Assembly: GCF_016908525.1 (NCBI RefSeq)
Contig: NZ_JAFBEB010000018.1
Location: 1-60,720 of the forward strand
Source: Brevibacillus fulvus
GTDB lineage: Bacteria > Bacillota > Bacilli > Brevibacillales > Brevibacillaceae
Reading direction: 5' to 3'
Length of the DNA: 60,720 nt
The notes under the pieces were generated by a model. It had not been told where the DNA came from. It saw only the letters and a program-made list of their open reading frames with translations, and did no database searches. Of the stretch, positions 25,748 through 33,340 are shown piece by piece (the first letter of the stretch is position 1; each line of letters opens with the position of its first letter). Position numbers and translations under genes: made by a program.

Positions 25748-25807
25748 TTGGCATCGCTCCTTTCATCTAGTTAATATGTACGAACAGAAGGAAATTCATG
25801 TAAAAAA

Positions 25808-25853
25808 AAATACCTCCAACCAGCCCTTGTCCAAGGCAGGCAGAAGGTATTCT
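25808..25853 (-). terminator. Possible terminator of the CuA lipoprotein gene
   Basis: AATACCT and AGGTATT pair around an inner CCTTG/CAAGG stem; the minus-strand product ends in a T run. It lies just after the stop at 25866. Confidence 0.45.
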
Positions 25854-25865
25854 TTCTTGACGGAA

Positions 25866-26243
25866 CTATTGCACGACAATTTTGGCGACCATTTTTCCGT
25901 GATCGGGGCCGCACGTGACATTGCAGTAAGCCAGATATTCACCGGGATGGGGAAACGTGACGTTCACACTTCCCTCTTTTTCAATGCTGACCTCCGTTCC
26001 GTCGATGGCCAAGCCGTGATATCCGTCAACGGAGCGAAAGTTGATCGTCACCGGCGCATTTGCTTTCACGGTATATTGCTGCTGACGAAACTGCCAATTG
26101 CTCGCTTCTATATTCAGGACGTTCTCCCCTGTCGTTGGCGCCGAGGAAACCGGTGAAACCGGGGCGCTCGTTTGCTTATCCCCACAACCCGCCAGTAACA
26201 GGAGAACGGCGATGATGGCAGCGGCGTACATTCTTTTGTTCAT
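25866..26243 (-). CDS. Free-standing CuA-type cupredoxin lipoprotein (COX2-like)
   Basis: 125 aa from ATG 26243. A lipobox LLAGC puts the lipidated Cys at residue 20, so the mature protein is anchored outside the membrane. The cupredoxin domain has all ligands of a CuA centre: His76, then Cys107-x3-Cys111-x3-His115-x2-Met118 in YCNVTCGPDHGKM, as in cytochrome c oxidase subunit II. There are no membrane helices, and no subunit I gene adjoins it. It could be an electron carrier, a copper store/chaperone, or a partner for a distant oxidase or nitric oxide reductase. The genes around it concern Fe-S and quinone redox. Confidence 0.85.
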   Translation of the reverse strand: MNKRMYAAAIIAVLLLLAGCGDKQTSAPVSPVSSAPTTGENVLNIEASNWQFRQQQYTVKANAPVTINFRSVDGYHGLAIDGTEVSIEKEGSVNVTFPHPGEYLAYCNVTCGPDHGKMVAKIVVQ

Positions 26244-26292
26244 GGAGCACCTTCTTTTCACTAAAAATTCAAAAAGCCAAATGGCTGAACAC

Positions 26293-26334
26293 AAAAAAAC
26301 CTCTCAAACGGTCTGTCCAACCGCTCGAAAGGTT
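26293..26334 (-). terminator. Terminator of the ErpA-like gene
   Basis: On the minus strand a 14-bp arm AACCTTTCGAGCGG pairs (three G-U wobbles) with CCGTTTGAGAGGTT, followed by seven Ts, 13 bases after the stop. Confidence 0.75.
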
Positions 26335-26346
26335 CCGCTTCCAAAC

Positions 26347-26700
26347 TCAATCGCATTTCTCTGCGTTCCCCGCAGCTGTTGCTGTGCGGAATGAAGAACC
26401 GCATCCACAAGAAGCAATCGCATTCGGGTTATGGATCGAAAAACCGCCGCCCATCATCGATTCCTTGAAGTCGATTTCCGTACCGTCTATATACTGGATG
26501 CTATCTTTATCGACAACGATTTTCACGCCGTTTTGTTCAAACGTTTGGTCGCCTTCCTTCAGTTCCTGATCCCAACCCATCCCATAGGTAAAACCGCTGC
26601 AACCGCCGGGACGAACACCTACCCGAAGGAAAGTATTCGGGCTTTCCGTGGCAATCATTTCTTTTACTTTCTGCGCTGCCTGTTCTGTTAACGTGATCAT
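26347..26700 (-). CDS. erpA: A-type iron-sulfur carrier (ErpA/HesB/IscA family, YutM-like)
   Basis: 117 aa, RBS AAGGAGG. The three conserved cysteines are present: Cys34 in PGGCSGF and Cys98/Cys100 in SCGCGSSF. Sequence KVKEMI...LRVGVRPGGCSGFTYGM and DKDSIQYIDGTEIDF follow the family line throughout. Slight C-terminal extension (RTATAAGNAEKCD) with an additional Cys. It receives Fe-S clusters from a scaffold and passes them to targets; in the window, LipA and both MqnE-like enzymes are possible clients. B. subtilis yutM lies in the same region. Confidence 0.9.
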   Translation of the reverse strand: MITLTEQAAQKVKEMIATESPNTFLRVGVRPGGCSGFTYGMGWDQELKEGDQTFEQNGVKIVVDKDSIQYIDGTEIDFKESMMGGGFSIHNPNAIASCGCGSSFRTATAAGNAEKCD

Positions 26701-26825
26701 ACAGTTCCCTCCTTACAGGCTTCCAGATACCTTGCTGAATCGCATCTGTACTCTTAAGTATACTCCGAAACACCGCTTCTAACAAGGCTACGTCATACCT
26801 GCAAGTGTAAGCATCATTTGTTTTG

Positions 26826-27047
26826 TCAGGCAAAGTTCGCCTTGTTTTCCAATATATAAAAACCGTACGTTTTACTCTTGCTTTCAACCTTAGACAAGCT
26901 ATGATCCATTTCGATAAGTTGATTGTGAAGTTGGTCGATTCTTTTGCTGTATTCCAGTACATCAGGATGATCCAAGCCACATTCTAAACCGATTTTAACC
27001 ATTTGCTGTCGAAGGAGTTCGATTTTTTCAAGCAATTTGTCACGCAA
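26826..27047 (-). CDS. Spo0E-like aspartyl-phosphate phosphatase
   Basis: 73 aa from TTG 27047, which has GGAGGAG 7 bases before; the ATG at 27074 upstream overlaps less well with an RBS. Helical-hairpin family of short phosphatases: LEKIELLRQQMVKIGLECGL, then SKRIDQLHNQLIEM with the S-x-x-x-D signature (SxELD in Spo0E). Such proteins dephosphorylate Spo0A-P and delay sporulation. The call is by family pattern; the partner is not shown. No clear terminator. Confidence 0.75.
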   Translation of the reverse strand: MRDKLLEKIELLRQQMVKIGLECGLDHPDVLEYSKRIDQLHNQLIEMDHSLSKVESKSKTYGFYILENKANFA

Positions 27048-27188
27048 GATAATCTCCTCCCACTCTCGTAACATCTTTATCGCTTATTTTACAGGAATGA
27101 ATGGGGATTAGCAAACATATTTTCCCAGTAGCAAGCGTTTGTCAATAGTGGTGATTTGCCGGATCTTGTATTTTCTTCCTGAGAACTG

Positions 27189-27216
27189 CGACACTTTGTC
27201 GAGTCGCTTTGTCGAG
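27189..27216. promoter_or_regulatory. Repeat cluster upstream of the mqnE promoter
   Basis: Two identical CTTTGTCGAG copies (27194-27203 and 27207-27216, 13-base period) overlap an inverted repeat CGACA-CTT-TGTCG (27189-27201). They end 8 bases before the -35 of the mqnE promoter, a position fit for an activator or repressor. The rest of the gap 27048-27309 holds only the promoter. Confidence 0.45.
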
Positions 27217-27223
27217 CGTTATG

Positions 27224-27252
27224 TTGTTCCCTTGTCAAAAGAGTTTTATAAT
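27224..27252 (+). promoter_or_regulatory. Promoter of the mqnE pair
   Basis: -35 TTGTTC (27224-27229), 17-bp spacer, -10 TATAAT (27247-27252), 58 bases before the ATG at 27310. Confidence 0.6.
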
Positions 27253-27309
27253 GAAAATGGTTTATTTCCATGTTTTTCACTTGTGTAGCTTCCAGAGAGG
27301 AGAAAAAGT

Positions 27310-28419
27310 ATGACGTTGATTAGCACACGCCATTCCTTGCAAGACATCGAAGAAAAGGTCGTTCGTGGCGAACGCTTGTCATTTGATGACGGCATGCGGT
27401 TGTTGACTTCCCCTGACCTGCTGACTGTTGGTCGACTGGCGGATTATGTACGCCAGCAAAAGAACGGCGACAATGTTTATTTCATCGTAAATACCCACCT
27501 AAACTATACGAATGTATGCTATTTGGACTGCAAATTGTGTGCATTTGGGTTGAAACCGGACGATCCCCGCTCTTATTCGCTGTCGCTTGAGCAAATCAAA
27601 GCGAAATACGAGCAGATGAAAGGGAAAGGTTTTACCGAGTTACATATTGTGGGCGGTGTTAATCCAAAACTTCCGTTCGAGTACTACGAAGAAATGATCC
27701 GGATGGCGGTGGACATTTTGCCAGGAATTCATGTCCAGGCGTTTACCGCAGTGGAAATCGACTACCTCGCACGCGTCGCAAAATTGAGCGTGGAAGAGAC
27801 AATCCACCGTCTGCGCAAAGCCGGCCTTGGGTCGATTCTTGGCGGTGGTGCGGAAGTGTTCGATCCGGAAATCCGCAAAATCATCTCCGGCCATAAGACG
27901 AGCGCTGACCGGTGGTTTGAGATTCACGACATCACCCACCAACTGGGCATGAAATCAAACGCTTCTATTCTATATGGCCACATTGAAAAACCGGAACACG
28001 TGATCGACCATTTCATTCGCCTGCGGGAGCATCAAGACCGGACAAACGGCTTCAACGCTTTCTTCGCCTTCGCGTTTCAACCAGCCAACACCAAACTGGC
28101 TGCCGAGTACAACATTTCCGGAGAAACGACCGGCTACAATGACTTGCGCATGCTTGCCGTCGCTCGCCTGATGCTGGACAATTTTCCGCATATCCGCGCT
28201 TTTTGGATGATGATTGGGCTCAAACTGGCGCAGGTTTCCCTGAACTTTGGCGTCGATGATCTGGACGGAACGGTTATGGAAGAGCAGATCATCCACGCTG
28301 CCGGAAACACGGCCAATCAAATGACTCCGAAAACGAGCTTTATCAATATGATCAAAGAAGCCGGCCGGATACCAGTCGAACGTGATACGCTTTACAATGT
28401 CGTGAAAATACACAATTAA
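27310..28419 (+). CDS. mqnE: Radical SAM aminofutalosine synthase, MqnE family (copy 1)
   Basis: 369 aa, ATG 27310, RBS GAGAGGAG. Radical SAM cluster motif CYLDCKLCAF (C-x3-C-x2-C) near residue 73, then TELHIVGGVNPKLPFEYYEEM, AFTAVEIDYL, LGGGAEVFDPEIRKII and the C-terminal GVDDLDGTVMEEQIIHAAG and ERDTLYNVV. These follow MqnE more closely than MqnC. MqnE adds the adenosyl radical to 3-enolpyruvyl-benzoate to make aminofutalosine in the menaquinone pathway. Next to a paralogue 27 bases on, so co-transcribed. No mqnA, mqnB, mqnC or mqnD lies in the window. Confidence 0.82.
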   Translation: MTLISTRHSLQDIEEKVVRGERLSFDDGMRLLTSPDLLTVGRLADYVRQQKNGDNVYFIVNTHLNYTNVCYLDCKLCAFGLKPDDPRSYSLSLEQIKAKYEQMKGKGFTELHIVGGVNPKLPFEYYEEMIRMAVDILPGIHVQAFTAVEIDYLARVAKLSVEETIHRLRKAGLGSILGGGAEVFDPEIRKIISGHKTSADRWFEIHDITHQLGMKSNASILYGHIEKPEHVIDHFIRLREHQDRTNGFNAFFAFAFQPANTKLAAEYNISGETTGYNDLRMLAVARLMLDNFPHIRAFWMMIGLKLAQVSLNFGVDDLDGTVMEEQIIHAAGNTANQMTPKTSFINMIKEAGRIPVERDTLYNVVKIHN

Positions 28420-28446
28420 TCTAATTGGACAGGATGTGACCAAATT

Positions 28447-29550
28447 ATGGAAATTCAAACTTTGGCAACACAAGATAAAAGTTTATTGTCTATTGCAGAA
28501 AAAGTAGTCAACGGTGAACGTCTCAGCCTGCAGGACGGACTAGCTCTTTATGAATCTTCCGACCTGTTGACGATCGGACAGCTGGCCGATATGGTCAATC
28601 AACGCAAAAACGGCGATAATGTCTATTTTATCCAAAATTTGTATATTAACCCAACCAACGTTTGCGAGGCCCATTGCAAATTTTGCGGATTCCGCCGCGA
28701 TCTCGGCGAAGACGGCGCGTATACGATGAACAAGGAAGAATTGCTCCATTATGTCGAAAGCCGCATTCATCCCGGCATCCGCGAATTTCATATCGTTGGC
28801 GGACATAATCAGCACCAGCCGTTCGAATATTATGTAGATACCGTACGGACGTTGAAACAAGCGTATCCTCACGTTACGATCAAAGCGTACACCGGGGCTG
28901 AAATCGAATTTTTCTCCCGTATCTCCGGCCTGTCCTTCCGTGAAGTCATCCAGGAATTGATGAAAGCCGGCCTGGAAAGCTTGACCGGTGGCGGCGCGGA
29001 AATCTTGACCGAGGAATATCGGTTGAAAATGAGCCCGGAAAAAGCGAGCACCGACGATTGGTTAGCTGTCCATCGCACAGCGCATGAGCTCGGTCTGCGC
29101 ACTCACTCGACCATGCTGTACGGCTCCATCGAGACATATGAGGAACGACTCACCCATATGATCCGGATTCGCGAACTGCAAGACATTACGAATGGCTACC
29201 TTGTGTTTATTCCGCTCGCAGTTCAGCCGAAAAAGGCGACGGCTGGCATCAAACGCCGCACGTCCGCAATCGACGATTTGAAAACAATCGCGATCAGTCG
29301 TTTGATGGTCGATAATGTCCCGCATATCAAGGCATATTTTATCAATATCGGTACGCAGTTGACCCAGGTATCTCTCCGCATGGGCGCGTCAGACGTCCAT
29401 GGTACCTTGATTGAAGAGAGAATCAGCCACTCCGCCGGAGCGCTCACCCAACAAGCGTTGACCGTGGATGAACTGGTCTGGCTGATTAAAGGAGCCGGCA
29501 AACGGGCGCTGGAACGCGACACGTTCTATAACGTTGTAAAAGAATATTAA
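28447..29550 (+). CDS. Radical SAM aminofutalosine synthase/CofH-like paralogue (copy 2)
   Basis: 367 aa, ATG 28447 with only a weak RBS (AGGATG, 11 bases). It has the same architecture as copy 1: CEAHCKFCGF cluster motif, REFHIVGGHNQHQPFEYYVD, AYTGAEIEFF, TGGGAEILTEEYR, GASDVHGTLIEERISHSAG and ERDTFYNVV. It differs at several loops (GHNQHQP for GVNPKLP; a GKRALERD end for GRIPVERD). Either copy could be the true MqnE. The other may act on a related substrate or be a backup. It has no clear MqnC signature. Followed by a strong terminator. Confidence 0.78.
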   Translation: MEIQTLATQDKSLLSIAEKVVNGERLSLQDGLALYESSDLLTIGQLADMVNQRKNGDNVYFIQNLYINPTNVCEAHCKFCGFRRDLGEDGAYTMNKEELLHYVESRIHPGIREFHIVGGHNQHQPFEYYVDTVRTLKQAYPHVTIKAYTGAEIEFFSRISGLSFREVIQELMKAGLESLTGGGAEILTEEYRLKMSPEKASTDDWLAVHRTAHELGLRTHSTMLYGSIETYEERLTHMIRIRELQDITNGYLVFIPLAVQPKKATAGIKRRTSAIDDLKTIAISRLMVDNVPHIKAYFINIGTQLTQVSLRMGASDVHGTLIEERISHSAGALTQQALTVDELVWLIKGAGKRALERDTFYNVVKEY

Positions 29551-29601
29551 TCCGCCAAAGGAAGACCACGATCTGCCTTTCCTTTCGCCAAACCGACAAA
29601 A

Positions 29602-29645
29602 AAAAACACGCTGCCGTAGCTTGACGCTCGGCTGCGTGTTTTTCT
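29602..29645 (+). terminator. Terminator of the mqnE pair
   Basis: AAACACGCTGCCG and CGGCTGCGTGTTT form a stem around a 12-base loop, then Ts. The upstream A run lets it serve yuzB on the other strand as well. Confidence 0.85.
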
Positions 29646-29670
29646 GTATTGGCTCAAGCAAGGTTTCCGC

Positions 29671-29934
29671 TTAAAACGGAAAATCTTGATTGAACGCTTC
29701 TTCATCTTCGCGGATTTTTTGCTTAATCTTTTCGTATAGCTCTTCAGCAGTCTCTGCTGCCACATAATCACCATTAACCAGTGCAAACGGAGCCATATAA
29801 CATTCTCCACAATGTCCCAGGCATCCATATTCAACGACATCAACATCGAGTTCTGTGTCTTGTTCCAACCTTTCCATTACGCTTTGCGTATAGGAGGAGA
29901 GATTGCTGGAACAAAATTCCACTAATGGCTTCAT
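29671..29934 (-). CDS. yuzB: YuzB-like DUF1450 protein
   Basis: 87 aa, RBS AGGTGAT. A ferredoxin-like small fold with Cys8 (EFCSSNL) and the cluster CLGHCGECYMAPFALVNG at about 38-55, which is the family signature. The cysteine spacing resembles thioredoxin-like [2Fe-2S] ferredoxins, so metal or cluster binding is possible but unproven. Conserved beside yutJ in B. subtilis, as here (divergent). Confidence 0.85.
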   Translation of the reverse strand: MKPLVEFCSSNLSSYTQSVMERLEQDTELDVDVVEYGCLGHCGECYMAPFALVNGDYVAAETAEELYEKIKQKIREDEEAFNQDFPF

Positions 29935-30143
29935 CTTTTATCACCTAACTTTTTGCCTAAGCCAGTGGCGTCTGTCAACTTTTTTGCTCAATATATTTAT
30001 TTTACCTTGTTCCCGATAAAAATCCAGAGCCATCGTGTGGTAAAAAGATTCTGCTTGCAATTTTGATTAATTGAGACTAAAAATAGAATGGGAAAATAAA
30101 AAATGGAATTTTAAATTCGGAACAAGAAAGGACTAGTGACTTT

Positions 30144-31211
30144 ATGAAGCGACTTGTTATTCTTGGCGGCGGTTATGGAGGATTACGAATTATCGAACGG
30201 GTTCTCACTCCTGATTTGCCTGACAATGTTTCCGTTACACTGGTCGACCGGATGCCTTTCCATGGTTTAAAGACAGAATACTACGCTTTGGCTGCAGGAA
30301 CTGTCCCCGAAGCGGACGTTCGCGTGCCTTTCCCCAATGATCCTCGGCTTACGATTAAATACGGTGAAGTGACCCAAATCCAGTTGGAAGAACAGGCGGT
30401 TGCTTTCGCCAACGGCGATTTGCTCGAATACGACTGGCTTGTGATCGCACTTGGCTGTGAAGACCGCTATCATAACATCCCGGGAGCCGATCAATACACC
30501 CACTCTATTCAAACTTTGGGGGCAACGCGAAAAACGTATGCTGCCGTCAACAATGTGAAGCCGTATGGACAAATCACCATTGTCGGTGGCGGCCTGAGCG
30601 GTGTCGAAATCGCCTCAGAATTGCGCGAAAGCCGTCCTGATCTAAACATTCGCTTGCTTGACCGCGGCGAAAACATTTTAAGCCCATTCCCGAGAAAACT
30701 GCAAAATTATGCTTCGCAATGGTTTATGGAACATGATGTCCAATTGATTTCCAAAGCGAGTGTCAACCGTGTCGAGCAAGGCGTTGTCTATAATCACGAT
30801 CAACCGCTCGACAGCGATGTGATTGTTTGGACAGCGGGCATTCAGGCCAACCGGATTGTACGGGAAATGCCGGTGGAACAAGATGCCGCAGGCCGTACCG
30901 TTTTGAACCAATATCATCAAATTCCGACCCATCCAAATGTCTATGTCGTTGGCGACTGTGCCGCTTTGCCGTTTGCTCCCAGTGCCCAACTCGCCGAGTT
31001 TCAAGGGGAACAAATCGCACTGATCTTGAACAAAGACATCAAAAATGAAGACTATCCAGCCTGCTTGCCGGAAATCAAATTAAAAGGAACGCTCGGTTCA
31101 CTTGGCAAAAAAGAAGGTTTTGGGATCATGGGAAAAGTTTCGCTCGTCGGACAAATGCCGCGCGTAATGAAGAGCGGTGTACTGTGGATGTATAAACGAC
31201 ATCTCGGATAA
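30144..31211 (+). CDS. yutJ: NDH-2-like NADH dehydrogenase homologue (YutJ)
   Basis: 355 aa, RBS AGAAAGGA. FAD motif LVILGGGYGGLRI, second dinucleotide motif ITIVGGGLSGVEIASEL, and NVYVVGDCAALPFAPSAQLAEFQGEQIA near the end. The latter holds the FAD-contact GDC and the AQ pair linked with quinone binding in NDH-2. No hydrophobic tail. A second member of the same superfamily (yumB) is at 21790, so electrons from NADH may enter the menaquinone pool by two routes. Follows the yuzB divergent intergenic of 209 bases, in which only weak promoter-like sequence is seen. Confidence 0.85.
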   Translation: MKRLVILGGGYGGLRIIERVLTPDLPDNVSVTLVDRMPFHGLKTEYYALAAGTVPEADVRVPFPNDPRLTIKYGEVTQIQLEEQAVAFANGDLLEYDWLVIALGCEDRYHNIPGADQYTHSIQTLGATRKTYAAVNNVKPYGQITIVGGGLSGVEIASELRESRPDLNIRLLDRGENILSPFPRKLQNYASQWFMEHDVQLISKASVNRVEQGVVYNHDQPLDSDVIVWTAGIQANRIVREMPVEQDAAGRTVLNQYHQIPTHPNVYVVGDCAALPFAPSAQLAEFQGEQIALILNKDIKNEDYPACLPEIKLKGTLGSLGKKEGFGIMGKVSLVGQMPRVMKSGVLWMYKRHLG

Positions 31212-31234
31212 ACCGCTGCTGACAAGAACCAAAC

Positions 31235-31280
31235 AAGCGAAGCCTTCGTCAGCGATACGTTGCCTGCTTCGCTTTCATTT
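31235..31280 (+). terminator. Terminator of yutJ
   Basis: AAGCGAAGC (31235-31243) and GCTTCGCTT (31266-31274) pair, followed by a T-rich tail. Confidence 0.7.
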
Positions 31281-31338
31281 CTTTTGCATGTCAATTCTCC
31301 CTGCAATTATATCAAGTTTGTTTATATTCTTTTCCTTC

Positions 31339-31680
31339 TTATTGTTTTTCTACACGAATGACGGGGACTTGCTTGACATGAAACGTCCCTTGCAAAAGCT
31401 CATCAGAGATTACCTTTAGTTTCAGCATACTGTTGATCTTCGCGGCATCCGCTTTGGAGAGCAGCCGCCAAAGGGCAGCATCCGGCAAAGCATCATATAA
31501 TTTTTGATCATCATATTCACGCCGGTGTTGATTGTGGATCGTCAGTTTATACTCACCCGCTTCGATGACTTGGTCTTCTCTGCATTCCGCCAAAATTTGT
31601 TGGCGCAACTGCTCGATTTCACTTTCTGTCGCTTTTTGCAGTTGCTTTAATTGATAATATCTTGCCAGTTTTGCTTCCAT
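31339..31680 (-). CDS. Hypothetical protein with N-terminal coiled coil
   Basis: 113 aa. Start ATG 31680, GGGGAAGG about 12 bases before. The first ~35 residues are a coiled coil (YYQLKQLQKATESEIEQLRQ, then QILAECRED). A short beta stretch (EAGEYKLTIHNQHRREYD) and a C-terminus KVISDELLQGTFHVKQVPVIRV follow. The layout resembles small phage-derived or nuclease-associated host proteins of the type that pair a helix with a substrate-like strand, but I do not recognise a family. It has no cysteines or membrane segment. It is isolated behind a very strong terminator, so it must have its own promoter. Confidence 0.6.
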   Translation of the reverse strand: MEAKLARYYQLKQLQKATESEIEQLRQQILAECREDQVIEAGEYKLTIHNQHRREYDDQKLYDALPDAALWRLLSKADAAKINSMLKLKVISDELLQGTFHVKQVPVIRVEKQ

Positions 31681-31740
31681 TTATTGTTTCACCTTCCCCT
31701 CCGGATATCTTTATAAAATTATGTATGACGTTTTGAACTA

Positions 31741-31795
31741 GAACAAAAGAAAGAAAGCTGCCGACATTCCATCGGCAGCTTTCTTTCTTTTGTTC
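31741..31795. terminator. Very strong terminator: perfect 24-bp stem
   Basis: A perfect inverted repeat of 24 bp per arm (31741-31764 and 31772-31795) with a 7-base loop. The core GAAAGCTGCCGA/TCGGCAGCTTTC is flanked by A/G and T/C runs. It ends the yuzD transcript on the minus strand. Confidence 0.85.
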
Positions 31796-31867
31796 TCAAC
31801 AAGCAGCTCTGCTCGGTTCCCTTTGCCCAACGGCTCCTTGCATATTTTCTTTGCAGCACAGCAAAGT

Positions 31868-32191
31868 TTAAGATGCTTCCAGGGGTTGTAAGCCAAGCTG
31901 CTCCAACTTTTGGCAGACATCTTTTAACTTTGGATTTCCCTCACCGACAATTTCCCCGGAAATTACGACAAGCGGATACCACAAATCTTCATTCAAAATG
32001 CGTTCTGCCCAGTATTTGTCTGCTTCTGTCTCAGCCTGTTGAAAATCACAGTAATCGACACGAATTGCATGCGCTCCATATTTTCTGCTCAGTGCAGCAT
32101 CCAACCATTCTGCGGTTTCCTTTGCAGAAGGCAAATTCACACAGCTTGCACATAACTGTTCGGTTCCGTACACCTTGATTTCGATGCTCAT
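31868..32191 (-). CDS. yuzD: YuzD-like thioredoxin-fold protein (DUF1462)
   Basis: 107 aa, RBS AAAGGAAG. Starts IEIKVYGTEQLCASCVNLPSAKET: a first strand and a C-x-x-C pair (Cys14, Cys17) in the thioredoxin place. YGAHAIRVDYCDF and YPLVVISGEIVGEGNPKLKDV follow, the latter matching the cis-Pro-like region of glutaredoxins. Disulfide or cluster chemistry is likely but not shown. Beside yutJ in B. subtilis too. Lies 14 bases after mccB and may be read from the mccA promoter. Confidence 0.85.
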   Translation of the reverse strand: MSIEIKVYGTEQLCASCVNLPSAKETAEWLDAALSRKYGAHAIRVDYCDFQQAETEADKYWAERILNEDLWYPLVVISGEIVGEGNPKLKDVCQKLEQLGLQPLEAS

Positions 32192-32205
32192 TGGCAGCTT
32201 CCTTT

Positions 32206-33339
32206 CTAGGAAAGGGCTTGATCAAGATCTTCGATGAGATCTTCGACATCCTCAATTCCTACAGAAATTCGGATCAAGCCGTCGGTAATTCCCAGTTCTG
32301 CCCGCCGCTCAACCGGAATCGAAGCATGTGTCATTCGGGCAGGAACACTAATCAAGCTTTCCACTGCTCCCAACGATTCCGCTAAAGTAAACCATTTTAC
32401 TTTGCTCAGCACTTGATCCGCTCTTTCGCCGCTTCCGACATCAAACGAAATCATCCCGCCAAAACCACGCGCCTGTTTTTTCGCCAATTCGTGGCCAGGA
32501 TGGCTTTCCAATCCGGGATAAAGCACGCGTTTCAAGTCTTTCCGTTCACTCAACCATTTCGCCAATGTACGCGCATTCGCTTCGTGCTCTTCCATGCGGA
32601 TTCCCAATGTTTTCATCCCGCGCAGCAACAGCCAGGAATCTTGCGGCCCCAGTACGCCGCCTACCGCGTTTTGCAAGAAATGTAAATCTTCGCCAACTTT
32701 TGCATCCTTGGTCACAACCAAGCCTGCTACAACATCGCTGTGTCCGCCCAAATATTTGGTGGCACTGTGGTAAACGATATCCGCGCCCAGATCAAGCGGA
32801 TTTTGCCAATACGGTGTCAGGAAGGTATTGTCCACGATCAGCAGCAGATTTTTCGCTTTGGTCAAACTGGCCAAGGCGGCAATATCCGTAACCTTCAACA
32901 ACGGATTGGTCGGTGTCTCGATGATGACCGCTTTCGTTTCAGGACGAATCGCTTCCTCCACTGCGCCCAAATCACTCGTATCAATAAAAGAAGCATCCAG
33001 ACCTAAACGGGTAAATACCCGGGAAATCACGCGGAAAGTTCCGCCGTAGACATCATCGCCGACAATCAGATGATCGCCTTTGTCAAACATCGACAAGATG
33101 GTGGACAGCCCAGCCATACCGGAACCAAACGCCAACCCTCTCGCACCATTTTCCAATTCGGCGATGTACGTTTCCAAAGCATGTCTCGTCGGGTTCCCCG
33201 TACGAGAATATTCATAGCCTTTATGTTTGCCAATCGCTTCCTGTTTGTAGGTGCTCACTTGATAAATCGGTACGGAAACCGCTCCCGTATGGGGATCTCC
33301 ATCTACTCCTCCATGGATCAATCGTGTTTTGATACGCAT
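32206..33339 (-). CDS. mccB: Cystathionine gamma-lyase / homocysteine gamma-lyase (MccB-like)
   Basis: 377 aa, a full-length Cys/Met-metabolism PLP enzyme. The PLP lysine lies in YHSATKYLGGHSD; other family points are YEYSRTGNPTR, SGMAGLSTIL, DNTFLTPYW and the C-terminal SLGAVESLISVPARMTHASI. MccB cleaves cystathionine to cysteine, 2-oxobutyrate and ammonia. Gamma-synthase (MetB/MetI) activity cannot be excluded by sequence alone, but its one-base spacing from an MccA-type gene, whose end holds its RBS, favours reverse transsulfuration. Confidence 0.85.
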   Translation of the reverse strand: MRIKTRLIHGGVDGDPHTGAVSVPIYQVSTYKQEAIGKHKGYEYSRTGNPTRHALETYIAELENGARGLAFGSGMAGLSTILSMFDKGDHLIVGDDVYGGTFRVISRVFTRLGLDASFIDTSDLGAVEEAIRPETKAVIIETPTNPLLKVTDIAALASLTKAKNLLLIVDNTFLTPYWQNPLDLGADIVYHSATKYLGGHSDVVAGLVVTKDAKVGEDLHFLQNAVGGVLGPQDSWLLLRGMKTLGIRMEEHEANARTLAKWLSERKDLKRVLYPGLESHPGHELAKKQARGFGGMISFDVGSGERADQVLSKVKWFTLAESLGAVESLISVPARMTHASIPVERRAELGITDGLIRISVGIEDVEDLIEDLDQALS

Positions 33340-33340
33340 C

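Noticed and set aside
27089-27280. A 63-codon minus-strand frame upstream of mqnE
   Set aside because: It runs through the mqnE promoter and repeat region, lacks an RBS and has no family likeness.
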